DNA of 64,000 nucleotides, from positions 1,529,762 through 1,593,761 of the forward strand of contig OZ025278.1 in assembly GCA_964019165.1 (NCBI GenBank), read 5' to 3'. Below are positions 26,801-40,200 of the stretch, in pieces (position 1 is the stretch's first letter; the number at the start of each line of letters is the position of its first letter). Under the pieces are notes generated by a model. The model was not told the origin of the DNA, did not search any database, and saw only the letters and a list, made by a program, of their open reading frames with translations. The stretch comes from Mastigias papua. Taxonomy: Eukaryota > Cnidaria > Scyphozoa > Rhizostomeae > Mastigiidae. Position numbers and translations under genes: made by a program.

Positions 26801-29800
26801 TTTCCCCAGCTATTAGGGTCCATTCAACTTTTTCAAGGAGAGAGGGTTACTCTTCAGGGGTTGTTCGAACATTATGCGAAGAGAACGTGTCATTCCACCA
26901 CTGTGAAGGTGAAATATGTGTTGCCTACTTTCTACCAGTGCATGGTTATTTTTAAGGAATTTCCATTATTGGGGGAATCTCCCACAATGGCCACAGGGAA
27001 AGAGAAAATCAATGACCACACCTTGTAGACATATTGGAAGAAAGAAGAGAACACACTTCACATTGAAAGGGACAAAATAACACTATTTCACATGACACTA
27101 GGACAACCGTCCAGTTTTCCAATGTCAACTGTATAACATGCATTTCAGTTTCTGTTGGCATAAATTAGCATTTTTAACTAGCATTCAGCGCCAACTTTAA
27201 ATAAATTAATTATCATCTTTATAACTTAGTTCTTAAGTAGCTAATATGTTCAAAAATGTTCAGTACACCCAATGTGCGCACAGGGCATGGTCAAAAAGTT
27301 TTCCCCATCTTTGTGGCCATTTTGTGACATTTCCCCACTAGTGGAAATTCCTGACAAATGCTGTGATACGACCAAGCGTCCGAATCCAAGAAGCGTTCAC
27401 TTACAGCATATAAACGTCTTTTTTATAAGGAGCCACTTTATCGGGAACCTACAAGTAGAGTGTCGAAATATTTAATGAACTTATGCTACTAAGGGAAAAT
27501 TCCCTAAGGAACTTTTCAATTTGAAAAATGTTTACAACAGCAAACAATCGAGGATTAGGAAGCAGGTTCCATTCACTTGCAGTCAAAACCCACATAGATT
27601 GTTTCAAATGCTTCATGTTTCATTGGTCTTAAGTTATCGCCAAAACTAAAGGAAAAATTCAGGATTTCAGTATTTCAATGTTCTACTTGTGTCTCTACGT
27701 GGACAAAAAGTTATCTATCAAACCGTTATCAGTTTGTTCAGTGTCGCACTGCAAAGTCGGAATCTCGAGTTGTCAAATATGGAGTACCGCAAGGTTCAAT
27801 TATTGGACCCTTGCTATTTATGATCCATATAAATGATTTGACGATGAGCGTTAAGAATTTGCAATATCCAAATATATGCCGACGATACAGTGATATCTTT
27901 TTCTCACAAAAATGTAAATGTCATAGAAGAGACTTTAACTGCTGAGATGTCAAACATCGCTAAATGGTTAGATAATAACAGATTAATAATTAATTTAAAA
28001 AGGGGGGAAACTGAATCAGTGCTTTTTGGAACCGGGAAAAGACTCCATTCACAAGGTAATTTGAAAGTGTCACTGAACGAACATCTCATTAATTTTGTAA
28101 GCATAAGTATTTGGGAGTGACACTGGATCCATCTCTTAATATGAATGAACATTCAGAAAAGATCCTAAGAATGTGGCCGTTCAAATAAGGCTCTTGAAAA
28201 GAATGAGATATTCACCGTCAAATTTTGCGGCCGAAGCAGTCTACAAATCTATTGTCCTTCCTAAAATATTATACTGTTCAACATCTTTTCTCAAAGTCTC
28301 AGACACGATGGCGAATAAGTTTGAGAGATTACAAGCGAGAGCAATTAAGATCATCCACAAACAACCAAAGAGCTGCAAAGAGTGTGGAATCATGACCATA
28401 CAAAATCTTAAGAAATTCAAGGTAACAATACAGATTTTCAAGTGTTTGCAGGGAACTTCCATCCCAAATCTTGCCTCTTATATCGAGAAAGTAGATCACA
28501 ATTACAACACAAGAGGAAATTCATCAATGCTCCGCCTTCCAAAGGTCAGAACGGAGGCTGCAAGAAAATCGTTTCGCTTCCAAGGTCCTTCATGCTACAA
28601 CGAAATCCCAATTGACATTCGAAAACAAACGTCGATAGTTCAGTTCAAACATCGCCTGAAAGAACATTTCTTGAACAACTAGTTCATTACATAGGCCATT
28701 ATAAACGTTTTAACTATCTTTTCTTTACATTTTAAGGCAAGATTAGCAGCTACTTTTAAAGTCAATAATTTATATTCTTTTTAAAACAGGACCCTTATTG
28801 ATAACAGTGCCTTCTGGCACTGAAAAGGTTCTTAACCCGTATAAATATTTCTACTATTACCATTTATATGGCAGTAAATGCGGAGTTGATATTAAGGAAT
28901 TGTTAAGGAACTTTTAGCACTAAATTTTGATCATTGGAGGTCCGAAAATAAGGAACTTTTGGAACTAGACCTTCAGCTAGGTTCCTTATAAAGAGCGTGT
29001 AAATATATAGGATTTGCAGCAAACAGCTGCTCAAGGAAAAACGCTTCGCGGCTATTCCAGCTATTTTAAATCCTATGGTTCAAATACAATACGAGGCCGC
29101 TCCGCTGTTTCTCAGCTATAGGTTATGGATCTACGTAAAATAGAATGGAGAAACCTAATAACAGCGGCAGTTGCAATACTAGCACATATAATATATTCCT
29201 GCGCTATTAACAGTTCAACTGCGAAACACCCATTAATTCTAATGTCAGCGATAATAACGCGCTGGAAAAACTAAGCCAACATCAGTTTCCTGTTTCCGAC
29301 AATTAAGACATTAACATGGTTTTCTTCAAATCCTTTCAGAAAAACTGATTGTCAGGAATTCCATCTAAACAACGAAATCTGACTAAATACGGGGTTGTGT
29401 ACTACACTTTTTGCTAATGTCATTCACTCTAAGCAAGAAATCAAGGAAAACATGTGTTGTCACAATTGCAGGAAACTTCTACAAAGCACAAGGTCAGAAT
29501 AGAACTCAACCTAATTAAGCTCAAAACAAAATATGCACAGATTTTTCAAGGACACGTGTGCGCCACCCACTCTTTTCCATGAAAAGCCGCAGTATCAATC
29601 TGTAGCGAAACTTTCTAATCCTACAAAGAACCAAGAGTTTCTCCAGTCCTTCAGTTGAAATGCGGATCCAAGTGGGGGCCGGAGGCCATGCTCCCCCCCT
29701 CCAAATGGTAATATTTCGTATCGCAAAAATTGTTTTTCAGAGACATATCACATGAAGTAGACAATAAAATGAATAAGAAATGAATTCAACACTCTACACA

Positions 29801-30115
29801 ACACTCCAAATGTTCTAGAAGGGCGTTGCTATGAAAGATTCCCCTCCCACAATATTTTTTCAGAGATGGCCTCACCCAAAACCAAAGTATGGGTCCACCC
29901 ATGTTTTGGTTCTCTGTCTATGTAAAGTACATATCAAGATATGTCATGTAGCTAGCATGATTTGGTGGGGGGGGGGGTACAGTTACTCTGAGTGTACAAT
30001 TCACTGCTAATTTTTTTTTTGAAACCTCATGATATTAATGCAATCTAAGTATACAATCATACACCTCACTATATTAAGGCAGTGCATAATTGGCAAGTTT
30101 GCAACTTAAAAAAAA

Positions 30116-30157
<42 letters not shown>

Positions 30158-32668
30158 TAATAATAAGTGGAAATCTGTTTGGAGGGCCGGTAGCCCCCCT
30201 ATTGGTGTTCAAAATGCATCATCTTACATGAATTGGATTGCATTCTGACCAATGATGTAAAATAAAGCAAAGAATGTTCAAGTTCTCTATTTCCAAGGGG
30301 GAAAGGAGTTTCTATTTTGGAATTAAATGGGGCCATTTCCCCCCAAGTCCTGGTCCTAACTAAGATATTCCCAAGCAGATCTACAAGCTTGAGAGGATGG
30401 GGTGTGCAAAAGCCAATTTACAATTGAAAATGCAAGTCTTTGCATTTTAATGACCAAAACACCTATATGCTACCAATTTTTATTATTTCCTTTTACCAAC
30501 CATATTAACATGTTTGCAAGTTATACTTATTATACCAACTATTTACACATTTTACTGAGCACCTTTCACAACACTGGGGGGGGGGGGATTCCAACAGTTC
30601 TGCCAGACATGCCCAAAAGAACATGGCATTGCAATAGCAACTCCATGTCACCGTCTGGCACTAATGCATCCAAACTGCCAAAGGGGATCAGTAGATTCTT
30701 CCAAATATTATTAAAATATTATCAGATAATATCAGATATATAAAATATTATCAGTCACACATTCCAAATATCATATCAGCCATTTCATAGAATTAAATAA
30801 AACAAAATCATACTGAAGTTTGTTGCTGACAGGTACCTTGAAATCCAAAGCACAGCCAGTGACTTTCTTCTCAATTGAACCTTGCTCTTGAACCAACTTG
30901 CAACCTATACCATGTTTGGCATACCAACTTGTGTTACTTTGTCCAAAGCTTAGCCAGTCCTTTTCCTGTTAGACAAATTCACTCAATAACTTACAGAAAT
31001 ATCATCTTAAAATCAATATCTGGTGACTTACACTGCAGCCAAGCAATCAGGAAAGTGACTAATGCATGACAAAATAGAAGTTTTTGATTCACTTCAAGTA
31101 CAGAGAATCTCATATAAGGAAGAATCTATAGTGATCAAAAGCAATTTTCATTCTTAAAGCTGGTGTAATTACATGGCCTCCTGTAAATGCAGCAGGATTT
31201 CAGGCAAGCAGTGTACCTCTGCTTTACAATCAGAGTGTGCACAGTTTGAATCCTACTCTGATACACTTTCAAAGTAGTGTATTAGCTCTTTTGGAGCTAT
31301 TGATCAACTGCATGATAGTATGTGTGGCAGGCAGGAGCATTAGAGCAATGCTATACAAAACCCTAGTGGTATATTGACTTTGGTTGACAGTGAGCAAGTA
31401 AAGAATAGCCAGCCATTAGGCTATATAAATATATATAATATATATATAATATATATATAATATATATATATATTAGAATATCCAAGGAAAATACACTGTT
31501 ACTTTCTAGCTTATTTCCTTAGTTACTTAATTAAAGGGATGTAGGAACTGGGGGCCAGAGGGGCCATGGCCCCCAGTTTTTAGCAAACTATGCAAAAGTG
31601 TCCCTTTAAAGTCCAAAATGGGCATGGTAATTTCCCCTTTTAGGACTTGGCCCCCACTTTCTAGATGCCCCCTGCTTAATTACCTACTAACTACTGATAT
31701 CAGATGAAAAAATGATTCATAAATTATATGAAGTCTTGACATATATCAGCATATATTAAGTCATGATATATATCAATATACTAAGCCATGATAACAGCTT
31801 TAGTCATACTGCCTGGAATTCCAGACAAATTTTGTGACATATGCACCTGCTTTAGCATACCGTGCCACTAATTCACTAGAAAATTGCTTGACACAAGTCA
31901 AAAATAGACACTGCAAAGTTACACTTACATGTGTAAATGAGCCAACACCAATGTACAGAATAATCACAAGGATGTTCAGGATGCACCAGATCACTGCCCA
32001 AACAGCATACTACAGAAAAGAAGCTAGGTATAAATTTGTTATATCAAATGGTATCAAAGACAATGTGATGTTAAGTAGGGATGACCCTTTCCACATGATG
32101 ACTCTCCATACAGCATAGGCAATGGAGTTATGTCATTATCTTTAGAGCAAGACATACTTACAGTTAATAGGTATTTGGCCTTCTGTTGGTGAGCACCAAA
32201 GATCCCAACTATGACAAATATCAATTCTGCAATGCCCAGGATGACCAGCAGCCAAACATAACCAAGAAAGTCGAAAAGAAGACGCTGCAAACCCAGGATC
32301 TGAAAGAGAATATTGCATACGAATATCCACGAAAACTGCTACATACTATCAGTCACAATCTAAAGGTAGTGACATGAAATGAACAAATGGGTAGGCTCCT
32401 AACTACCCTACGTTGGGGGTGAATCCCATTTCCCATGCCTTGCAAATCTGTCTGATGTTACGCATAATTTCAGAATTGGTCTCCATTCTAACCGTTTTGG
32501 CCATAAAAAGTTCAAGATACTCGTCCGTATATTAATTTATGACTCGGCACTCGAGATCATGGCCGATTCCAAGACGGAACCTCCTTGTAACAAAAACACA
32601 CTTACCAATTGAACACTGAAAAAGATCAGCGCCACTTTTCTTTGATACTGCACTAAAAAGTGCGCCAT
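23835..32668 (-). CDS. NKAIN: NKAIN: Na+/K+-ATPase-interacting protein, complete
   Basis: Exons in transcript order: 32668-32606, 32299-32162, 32009-31929, 30965-30837, 25071-25030, 24590-24533, 24133-24043, 23847-23835. All have AG acceptors and GT donors and a consistent frame, giving 204 aa (vertebrate NKAINs about 207). Landmarks: QRLLFDFLGYVW after the first hydrophobic segment, VIVGIFGAHQQKAKY, the WAVIWCILNILVIILYIGVG membrane segment, SWYAKHGIGC and VTGCALDFK (the two conserved loop cysteines), then YVEIIQASLQILMS starting the fourth membrane segment. Family members are four-pass plasma-membrane proteins that associate with the sodium pump beta subunit. The tail is divergent: YVVGRINPY occupies the place of the usual DFIGGFD. 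The last two exons are the least certain; the GTATGT donor at 24042 gives the ending ITTEYPM. Intron 4 (5.8 kb) is full of insertions. Confidence 0.88.
24298..24500. repeat. Imperfect 12-bp purine minisatellite (GAAGAGGAATTG)n
   Basis: GAAGAGGAATTG-like units repeat with drift over about 200 bp in the intron between the last-but-two NKAIN exons. The tract is strand-asymmetric (purine-rich on plus). Confidence 0.75.
25450..25780. repeat. Dispersed repeat R3, copy 1
   Basis: Shares ordered blocks with 35060-35375: GGAATTTCCTAGA, CAGCTATGGATG versus TAGCTATGGATGAG, AATTGAAAAACAC versus AATGAAAAACAC, and a TAATACTC block. No termini or coding capacity were identified. It lies in NKAIN intron 4. 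Confidence 0.6.
26541..26582. repeat. Perfect 20-bp-arm palindrome
   Basis: GGAGAAGATTGGGCCCACTA is followed by CA and then its exact reverse complement. GGGCCC blocks inside the arms make it the most GC-rich hairpin in the neighbourhood. It lies 9 bp left of the MITE at 26592. Confidence 0.95.
26592..26769. mobile_element. Inverted-repeat MITE, copy 2
   Basis: Arms of about 70 bp start CATAGCTGCCAAATGTTTGA and end with the reverse complement of CATAGCTGTCATATGTTTGA. They share TCAGGTCTATTTTCTCCCAA and GACCAATCATCAT. A less conserved copy lies at 11001-11192. No clear target duplication is visible. It lies in NKAIN intron 4. Confidence 0.8.
27412..29000. mobile_element. TTCCTTA-family MITE, copy C, split by a LINE
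   Basis: Reverse orientation relative to copies A and B. The left part 27412-27699 matches the right half of copy A, and the right part 28858-29000 (GGTTCCTTATAAAGAGCGTGT at its end) matches the left half. Between them lies a LINE fragment. The break falls inside the segment that reads GTACCATTTTTATGGGAC on the reverse strand of copy A. Confidence 0.75.
27700..28857 (+). pseudogene. 5'-truncated LINE (jockey/CR1/L2-like RT), broken
   Basis: Reverse-transcriptase motifs appear in order. YGVPQGSIIGPLLF lies at 27778-27819; a frameshift follows, then YADDT at 27875-27889; WLDNNRLIINLKRGETESVLFG comes next, and the thumb/C-terminal segment NYNTRGN..RLPKVRTEAARKSF..YNEIP is in a further frame at 28173-28682. 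The 3' UTR ends with a small hairpin (GTGCCTTCTGGCAC). At least two frameshifts make it inactive. Palm motifs upstream of VPQG and the endonuclease are missing, as expected from 5' truncation. Confidence 0.85.
29001..30114. other. NKAIN intron 4, nothing further recognised
   Basis: Homopolymer runs (T9, G9) and AT-rich intron sequence. No exon or element was recognised. Confidence 0.4.
30115..30165. repeat. (AAT)n microsatellite
   Basis: A nearly pure AAT run follows an A10 tract in NKAIN intron 4. Confidence 0.95.
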
Positions 32669-33681
32669 GATCCTGGCACAAAGCTGAGAAACCTTGTTCT
32701 ATCCCAGTGTAAATTCTGCTGCCGAGATAATCGTGTCTGGAATTTATTTAGGCCAAAACAATGGGTAATGACTGATGATATCACAACAGCATATCAGTAA
32801 AATAACTGTGATTCTGCAGCTGTACCTCTGTTGCTTGCCCACCTTACACATACAATTGCAACACCAAACGTCTCTATTAGCATCTGCAAAATAACTGTTT
32901 AACTAAATTTTTGTGCATTGTCTGTGTTGTTGTAGGGTGTTGCAGTATAGACCTCACATTTTCATCGCATGAGTCATGGGCGTAGCTGCGGGGACGATAG
33001 CCTCTATCAATAATCTTCCAAAGGGACAGCCTTCACTTCACTTCGTATGACTGCATCCCCTGCATCCCATACTTTTTCTCCCCGAAAGATTGATACAAGA
33101 ACTTTAAGGTATGACAAAAGTCGCTCCAGATTTTTGTGATGTGCTCTATACATATTCATATCGACTTACGCCATCAAGTGAACATATAACGAAAGTGCGC
33201 CAAAGTATGCCAGCTGCGTATTGGCGATGATCACTTCATGTCAAAGATCATTGGCGGAAAGGCTCGAGGACATAGAATGCAGAGGAGAAAACAGTTATAA
33301 TCTGGGTGCAATCAGATGGGTGAAATTACAGAGGAGGCCTACGGTGATATAGACCCTCACCCTTTTCCTTCAAATGAAAAATGAATAAAGTGTCTTGGAA
33401 GTTGTGAAACTGTTTTAAGTAGATCTGCTTATAATTATACTGAAAGCTAACTCAAGAGAATTCTGTCAACTCTTAAGTTTAAAATTTATTATCACAAGCT
33501 ATAGTATTTAAAGAAGACTTTTAGTGTGTCGTTTTGTGGATTAGACCCATGCCCTAGAAAGTTCCTAGTTGCACACCTGATTAGAGAGACAAGGTAAAAA
33601 CGAGTCTCCTGCATGATTTCGTACGTGGGGGAGGGGGGGAGTGCCCGTTAGAGGGACACTTATCCTGAGCTGTCGGTATAG

Positions 33682-34003
33682 TGAGATAGGGTGGCCAGTT
33701 CCTTTCCTCGCCTCCTTTAACTTCCCCAGTGTTGCCACCAGGCACCCATTTGCTGTTGGGTGGGCAGTGAACGAGCATCTCAACTTTGATCCGAGGGTTC
33801 GGCTCGAACCATCGATGGTTTGCTCAGCATTCATTCATTTAACATTATTTACACACGAAACAAAACCCTTCAGCAATTAATATACAAAACTTACAATCTT
33901 GAATCTAAAAAATTAAATTCCTAAAAAGCCTAAAATCCTAAATTCCTTATCATCCTAAAATTCTAAATTCCTTATCAGCCAAACGCTCTAACCATTTGGC
34001 CAC
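33682..34003 (-). mobile_element. tRNA-derived SINE, copy B, interrupted
   Basis: The minus-strand head TGGCCAAATGGTTAGAGCG (A box) lies near 33980-33998. The body with GGTTCGAGCCG (B box) resumes below 33828 and matches copy A at 6041-6225, including GGTGGCAACACTGGGGAAG. The head and body are separated by an insertion at 33829-33974. Confidence 0.75.
33829..33974 (-). mobile_element. LINE 3'-end insertion inside the SINE
   Basis: The 146-bp segment is bracketed by TCAGC (33824-33828 and 33975-33979). On the minus strand it contains GCTGAAGGGTTTTG followed by GTGTAAATAATGTTAAATGA and an AATG-type tail, the style of L2/CR1 LINE 3' ends. Its upstream part repeats AAGGAATTTAGxATTTTAGG. Confidence 0.55.
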
Positions 34004-34255
34004 ATGATTAGAGAGATAGTTAGCTGCTAAAAGAGGAAACCTGCTTTGGCACTTGGGCATTAAAACTCTTGAGCATGCGTCTTGATTTTAAGATATAACC
34101 GTGATTGCATTTTTGTTACTTAACTAGTGGTCTACTTGTTGGTGGCCGATAGTCTGGTAGTACAAAACATGAATCTGTGATTGTCTCCTTGACAACCACG
34201 ATATTCTCATTGCCAAGACGAGACTACTGTCCATGGTAATACAGTCAACAACAAA

Positions 34256-37200
34256 ATGGAGGACGAAGCTGTTGCCTCCGACAATATTGTGACAGAATTT
34301 GCAACCTACGAGGACTTTTTAGATAGCCAAATAACTCCACTGGATCTCTACTACCTCGAGGTATTATTTTTTGATCTTATGTCAATATGGTTGAAGTCTT
34401 TTAAGTCTACCTGCATAGCAAAGTCATAAATAGCCGCCAATTCATTTACGGAATAAATCTCTCCGTTAGGATGAGGAATTAGCAAGACAATTAGTTGAGC
34501 TTGGATACAGAGGAAGCGGCGAGGTATGTAACTTTTATAGTCGTGATAATTCAAATTCTTTAGCTGTAGCTTATATCTGAAGCAACTTTCGGCTTTTCTC
34601 CGTGTGTTACATATTGCAGAACATATTCTTTAGAACACAGAGTTAATGCTTAAAAGCATTTATTCTTCTTTGAAAGAGCACATAATTATATATTTCTCAT
34701 AATTTGGATTCGAAAAGATTCACTCTGTTGGTCATGCATTTATAAGTATGGCTGGAGAACTCAGCTCCCAGACTGCATTCTTTGAATTTGACGCTGGGAA
34801 GCTCATTGCTGGGCAAATTCTAGCGCATTTAAAAGTCGTGGAACTCATGGTACTTCACCTGATGAATGATCTTTAAAGTACCACAAATAGGGTTTTGCCA
34901 GTTAATGCCCGTATGCGGATGGAAGAAGTTAAAGTGGTACGGGAACATATTTACTGCGCACTACAAAGAATGCAGTCTGGCTCTGATCTTCTCTTGACAA
35001 TAGGTGATATGGATGGGGGATCTCTGTTGATCTCCAGATAGCCTCTAAACTTGCTAGTAATGATACTCTTAAGTCCTGAATAGATGGGAACTGGAATTTC
35101 CTAGAAATCTAACAAACAGGGGGACTGTTGGAACAGCTGGGGTGAGTGGAAAATGTCACTAATTATTATAGCTATGGATGAGTTCTACAACTCATTCCAA
35201 CTGTAAACAAAATGAAAAACACTGTTTCTCATGCTACTTAATACTCAGTGGAATTACAGATGCAAACATAATTGATTGGGGGGGGTGGCTCTGGAATATA
35301 GATGACCTGTGTGGATTTTATTCAAAATTTAATTAATAAGTAGGGGGGTTGTTTATTCAGCACACAAGAGTATTCCACTGGCTAAATTAGAGCATTTTGG
35401 TATTAGAGGATTCAATTGATTTAAATCCTATCTACCTGACAGAAGTCAATTTGTTGCAATATTTATATTAATTTTCAATGTTTAAACATTTAAACAGACC
35501 TGATTCTAATTTAATGAAAATCATGTGGTGTTGCACAGGGCTCAGTACTCATTCCCCAGTTTTTTACTTTGTGTCAATGATTTGCCCAATGTCTGTTGGG
35601 TATGATAGCTAGTAATTGTTTGTCTTTACTTAGGTTTTGAAAAGAGAGGAGTTTGAGGCACGTAAGCAAGCTGCAGAAGCAAGCAGATTATCAAAGAGAA
35701 GCCAGCAAAAGTGAGCTATTATGTCTAGAATTTTAGTCTCTCTCTCTGCTTCACCTCCTCTTGTATAACAATGTTTGTCTGTTAATTGATTACCTCTGAG
35801 GTAGCATTCAGCCATTGATATAGCATACCTTCTTTATTTCTGGGAGGTGCAGAGCATTAATTTTTCAACAGGTACCTTAGCAAAATTGATAATTTGATGA
35901 CAGAAAACCTGAAAATTTACACAAGTTTTCGAGCCAAAGTGCTGTAAACTATGAATAAATTAACACTAGCTTTCATTTAGTACTGAATGAGTATGCATTG
36001 CTAGACAATGTTTGTCTGATAACTGATATTCTCTTGGGTTGCTGAACTCTACTTTACTGATATTTACTAACTTTGCTTTGAAGAATGGGGTGTAGCACCC
36101 CTCACCATCCATGTAAGCATTGACTCTGTTCCATACCTCAGCTCTTTGTTTTTGTTGGAATGTAAGATTTTATTCATTTCACTTCTCAATTCCAATATAG
36201 TTGAATGTCCTTAGGGATATCCGTTTTCTTTTCTTCAAGGGTTTTGGCAAGCTCAGGAAAAGATCTTACTGACCCATTTCTCAAAGCTTTGGCACAAAGA
36301 GAGGAAGCAAATCGAAATGGCAAAATGACTGTAAGCTCATTCAACTCTCCTCAGTTCTCTTCTACCTGTGACATCATTCAACTCTCCTCAGTGCTATCAT
36401 GATATCATATCAATCAATCAAATAATGTAGGTTTACACCCAGACTATATCTCATTAAAAGTGTTTTGGGCTTGTGAGCACATATATGGATGTTACATATG
36501 GCAAGGTACAGATAACTTGCAAAACTGTCATCTGCTGGGTTCTTAGCTGTGCTAAATGATGTTACACTAACATAAGTAAGTAGCAACAATCAAGCCTATG
36601 AGCATGCTTACACACTTGCACACAATAATGAACCATGATTCAGACTAACCCCTCTCACTTAACTTTCCTTAACTTCTTTTTGGTATTTTTAGTCCTTGTT
36701 CAAATTATGCTTAATTAACCATAGTGCAATCATTCCAGAATTAACCAACAGATTTTCTAGTACCCTTGACTATCTTTGGCATATACATTTCATGGCTATG
36801 GAATCTTCTCCTTGCAGTTGCATTATATTTGATGCATTAAAGATAGAGCATGTGAATTTCTATTGAGTAGAATTCTTGACAGTTATCATCATATCTTAGA
36901 ACCTAAAACTAGCATTGATATTAGATCTACACATTTGTAAAACATTGGTGTGCCCTCTGCTTTTAATTACATAAAGGGTGTGGTAGAGAGCTAAAAGTTA
37001 CAGTTTGTTTAAAAGGTAAAATAACAGAGCTTTGAGTTATCTAAGAATTAATGAATTTTGATATATGTCATTAGCACAAATGTTAAATTACTTAAGTTTT
37101 GATAACCTATTTTCAGTCAATAGATTCTCCCTGTTTACAAATCCACACTTTCCATAGCTACTCACCTAGAGTTTTGTATTTGCAGCTCCACAATGAGAGC

Positions 37201-40200
37201 AAGATCTGTTCTTATATTAGGCTCCACCATACAAGGGAGTAGTGGCCCACCAGAACTGAGGGAATTTCCTGGTAGGCCCCTTAACACATTTTATGTATGA
37301 CCCTTGGAATATTCTTCATTTTAGGCTTTTATCATTTGCAACATCAGATTTTATAGAAAAAACAAGTGACATAAGGCTCCACACTCCCCCTGGAACACTC
37401 ATTTCCAACATATTATAGGTGATGACAACACAAAACAATAAGGATATGTGGTTTCTTTGTCTGCCTACCTTTCTCTCAGTTGCCCCTTCCAACATTTGTT
37501 AACTTTGCTGAAAGCTTTGGCAGATTTTTATTCCTTTGTCTAGTATCCTTTTGCATAAAAATGATGTGCCTTTAACAATTTGGCTTTTAACCATTAACCT
37601 TTAAAAAAATAGTGTGTCTTTAACAATTGGGCCTTTAACCTTTAGCCTTTAAAAATGGAGTGCCTTTAGCAATTGAGCATTTTAACCTTTAACCATTAAC
37701 CTTTAAAAATGGTGTGCCTTTAATCTTTAACAAATAGGACCCTATAAACTCGATTTTTCTAACCCATAAAAAATCTCACCACACCCCTGGCACCGTGAGC
37801 TGTTTGGAAACTGCAGTAACATTGAATTCGTTTTGTTATCAAAGCAGCTTTGGCCTTAAAGACTGTATTACTTCCATAATAAATTCATCTTATGTTTTTC
37901 ACTGGCCTTATGACTGTTCAAATATTTCTTTCAGACGATAGTATTCATTAGAGACAAAAATGCAAGAGGGCAGGTTTGTAGTTTTATACTTTTGTTTCTC
38001 TTTATACACTTATTACTTTTACGGATATTTAGAACAGATTTGGCCTCGACGTCATGTACTACTGTCGTTTTTGTTAGAACAAACTTTATAAGAACACTGA
38101 GGCTTGATCTATTCTGTGGCTTGATCTGCTTGAGAAATAAGAACACTTCTAAAACATTCTTGGCCTCAGATGAGAAATTAAGAGAGGTTCTCGCAAGCAC
38201 TAAACCACCCACATTTTCTAGCAAGCAGTTTCTGATCAAGTTGTTGAAAAACATCAGCATTCTTTGAAGTCACTCTTGAAATAAGAAGAATTTTAAGAAG
38301 ACTTGAATTAAAAATCAAATTGATCCTCAGCAAAACGTTCCTGGTTCTTTTACGAGAGAGTGTGTGATTAAAGAGCACAGCGCGTCCATTTACTATCCTG
38401 ACACAGACTTTGATAGACTTTATGCTAGAATTGATTATAGGTGTCCTTCAACGTGCTTCCCTTATGAAACACTACTGTCCGGATTTTGAACATGGATTGA
38501 AAATGTAATTAACTTATTCAATTTTGTCATTGATTGTAAATCTTTGCCACGGATGGTAAGATACTATCTCCATCGTAAAGTTGATATTGTATGGTTAGCA
38601 CTGGTTCGATTTCTTTTGAGCGGAAATCTCGTTAACATTTTTCGTTTCCCGGTTGACATCCAGTTTGCATTATGTTGAGTTCCTAGGCTGGCTGTTAACG
38701 TTTTCATATTGAAACTAAGCCCAGTGCTTATGAATGTGTAACTTATGTTCATATTTGTGCTTGTGAAGTAACTTGTTGATCGAGATGGCCGTAATGTAGT
38801 TTGGTGTAGTTTGGTTAATCTCAAGCTTGTTTAGCTTGCACGTTTTTGATAAGGAAACTCTTTATAAGATTTAGATGGCCAACATTTCAGGAAATTTTGA
38901 AAAAATCAGTAAGAAACTGTTCAATTTCGAATTTTTTTCCAGAGTCGGGAAGCTGATTCCATTTATTTTCAGGGGGGCAACGGGTGATAAGAAAAGAATA
39001 AGAGACCTGTCTTTATTTGACCTGTGGTCACTGCTCCTTTTAAAGTTTCTCTTAAAACCGACTGCACTGTAGATCTTCAAATTAACACTTATAAAATTAA
39101 GTATAGATATAATTAACATTTGAAAGAGTAAACGAAGTAAGAAAGTACAAATTCTGGAGAATGACTGGGGGCTAGACCCCCCAAAATTACGAAAGTATAA
39201 CTCCCAGCTCTACACCACTGTATCGCACCCAGGTAATTTTTATCTTGGTAAATCAGAAAGAGACAATGAAGGAGAAGTATATTTAATTTCCCACCTTCTC
39301 TACCAGATTTTTCCCTTATATTACAATACTGAGGTTGTGGAATATTTATTTGATGAAGAGTGGCTCAATTATTGTAAACTGTTGATGGCCTTGGTTGTTT
39401 TCTATTTCGATTTAAGTTGTCATTTTACCAAGATCTTTGTGTAGACAGAATTTAACTTAGTTTTTGCCTTTTCGGTTTGAGGATTTCAGCCGTTCATCCA
39501 GTTTTCTTTTTGCAGGAAATTTCTGGATACATTGACTACGCTCATAGGCTGAAGGTGCGTTGTGGGATTTAACATCGATATTTCTATTTTTTGCATGTCA
39601 TAGTGTGGGACTAAATCGAATCTGCCGGCGTTCACTTAAGAGAAAATTCTCAGTTGTTTTCAGTCTGATCTCCTCTCATGAATTGCCATCTTTAATCGCG
39701 CTTTCGTAGAAGTTTTAGCAGTTATCAGACGTTCTTCTTACTTGGTGCCTAACTTGCCTCAAAGATAACATACGTTATTTCTTGTTTGTCATTTAGGCTA
39801 TCATACTAGGTCTTCAAATATCTCCCAGTCTTTTCAACAATTTTTACTTACTTCAACGCATTGATGAGTAATATAGTTTCAAGGAATTGTCTTTGGAGAG
39901 GAGATGTCTAGATTTCCTTTGCTTGATATGATTTGTCATTATTATCACTTAAAATCTTTGAGTATTATTTTCATCTCTCTAATGCATGCTAGTCCTCAGC
40001 TTGAGGTATGACACTTCGTTACAATGGTATAGTACGTATAGTCTTGTCCGTTTTATCCCTAGACCGAAGAGTTCGAGCCATACTTCTCGGGCAGAAAACG
40101 GTTGCTTCCACGACCATCTGACCTTAGGTGAGAGGCTAGCATGATCAAACATAGGATAACATAGATATGTCTATTTGCAAGTAACTTCCATAAGCTCGAC

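Larger units (their letters stand above)
32669..34255. promoter_or_regulatory. Spacer between divergent NKAIN and CFAP299 genes
   Basis: The two start codons (32668 minus, 34256 plus) face away from each other across 1.59 kb, so this DNA should hold both promoters. CpGs return here after the CpG-poor NKAIN body, as expected for an unmethylated promoter region. No TATA box could be assigned with confidence. A SINE occupies 33682-34003. Confidence 0.45.

Noticed and set aside
33565..33834. 89- and 65-codon minus-strand frames
   Set aside because: They read the body of SINE copy B; the equivalent frame at 6032-6217 reads SINE copy A.
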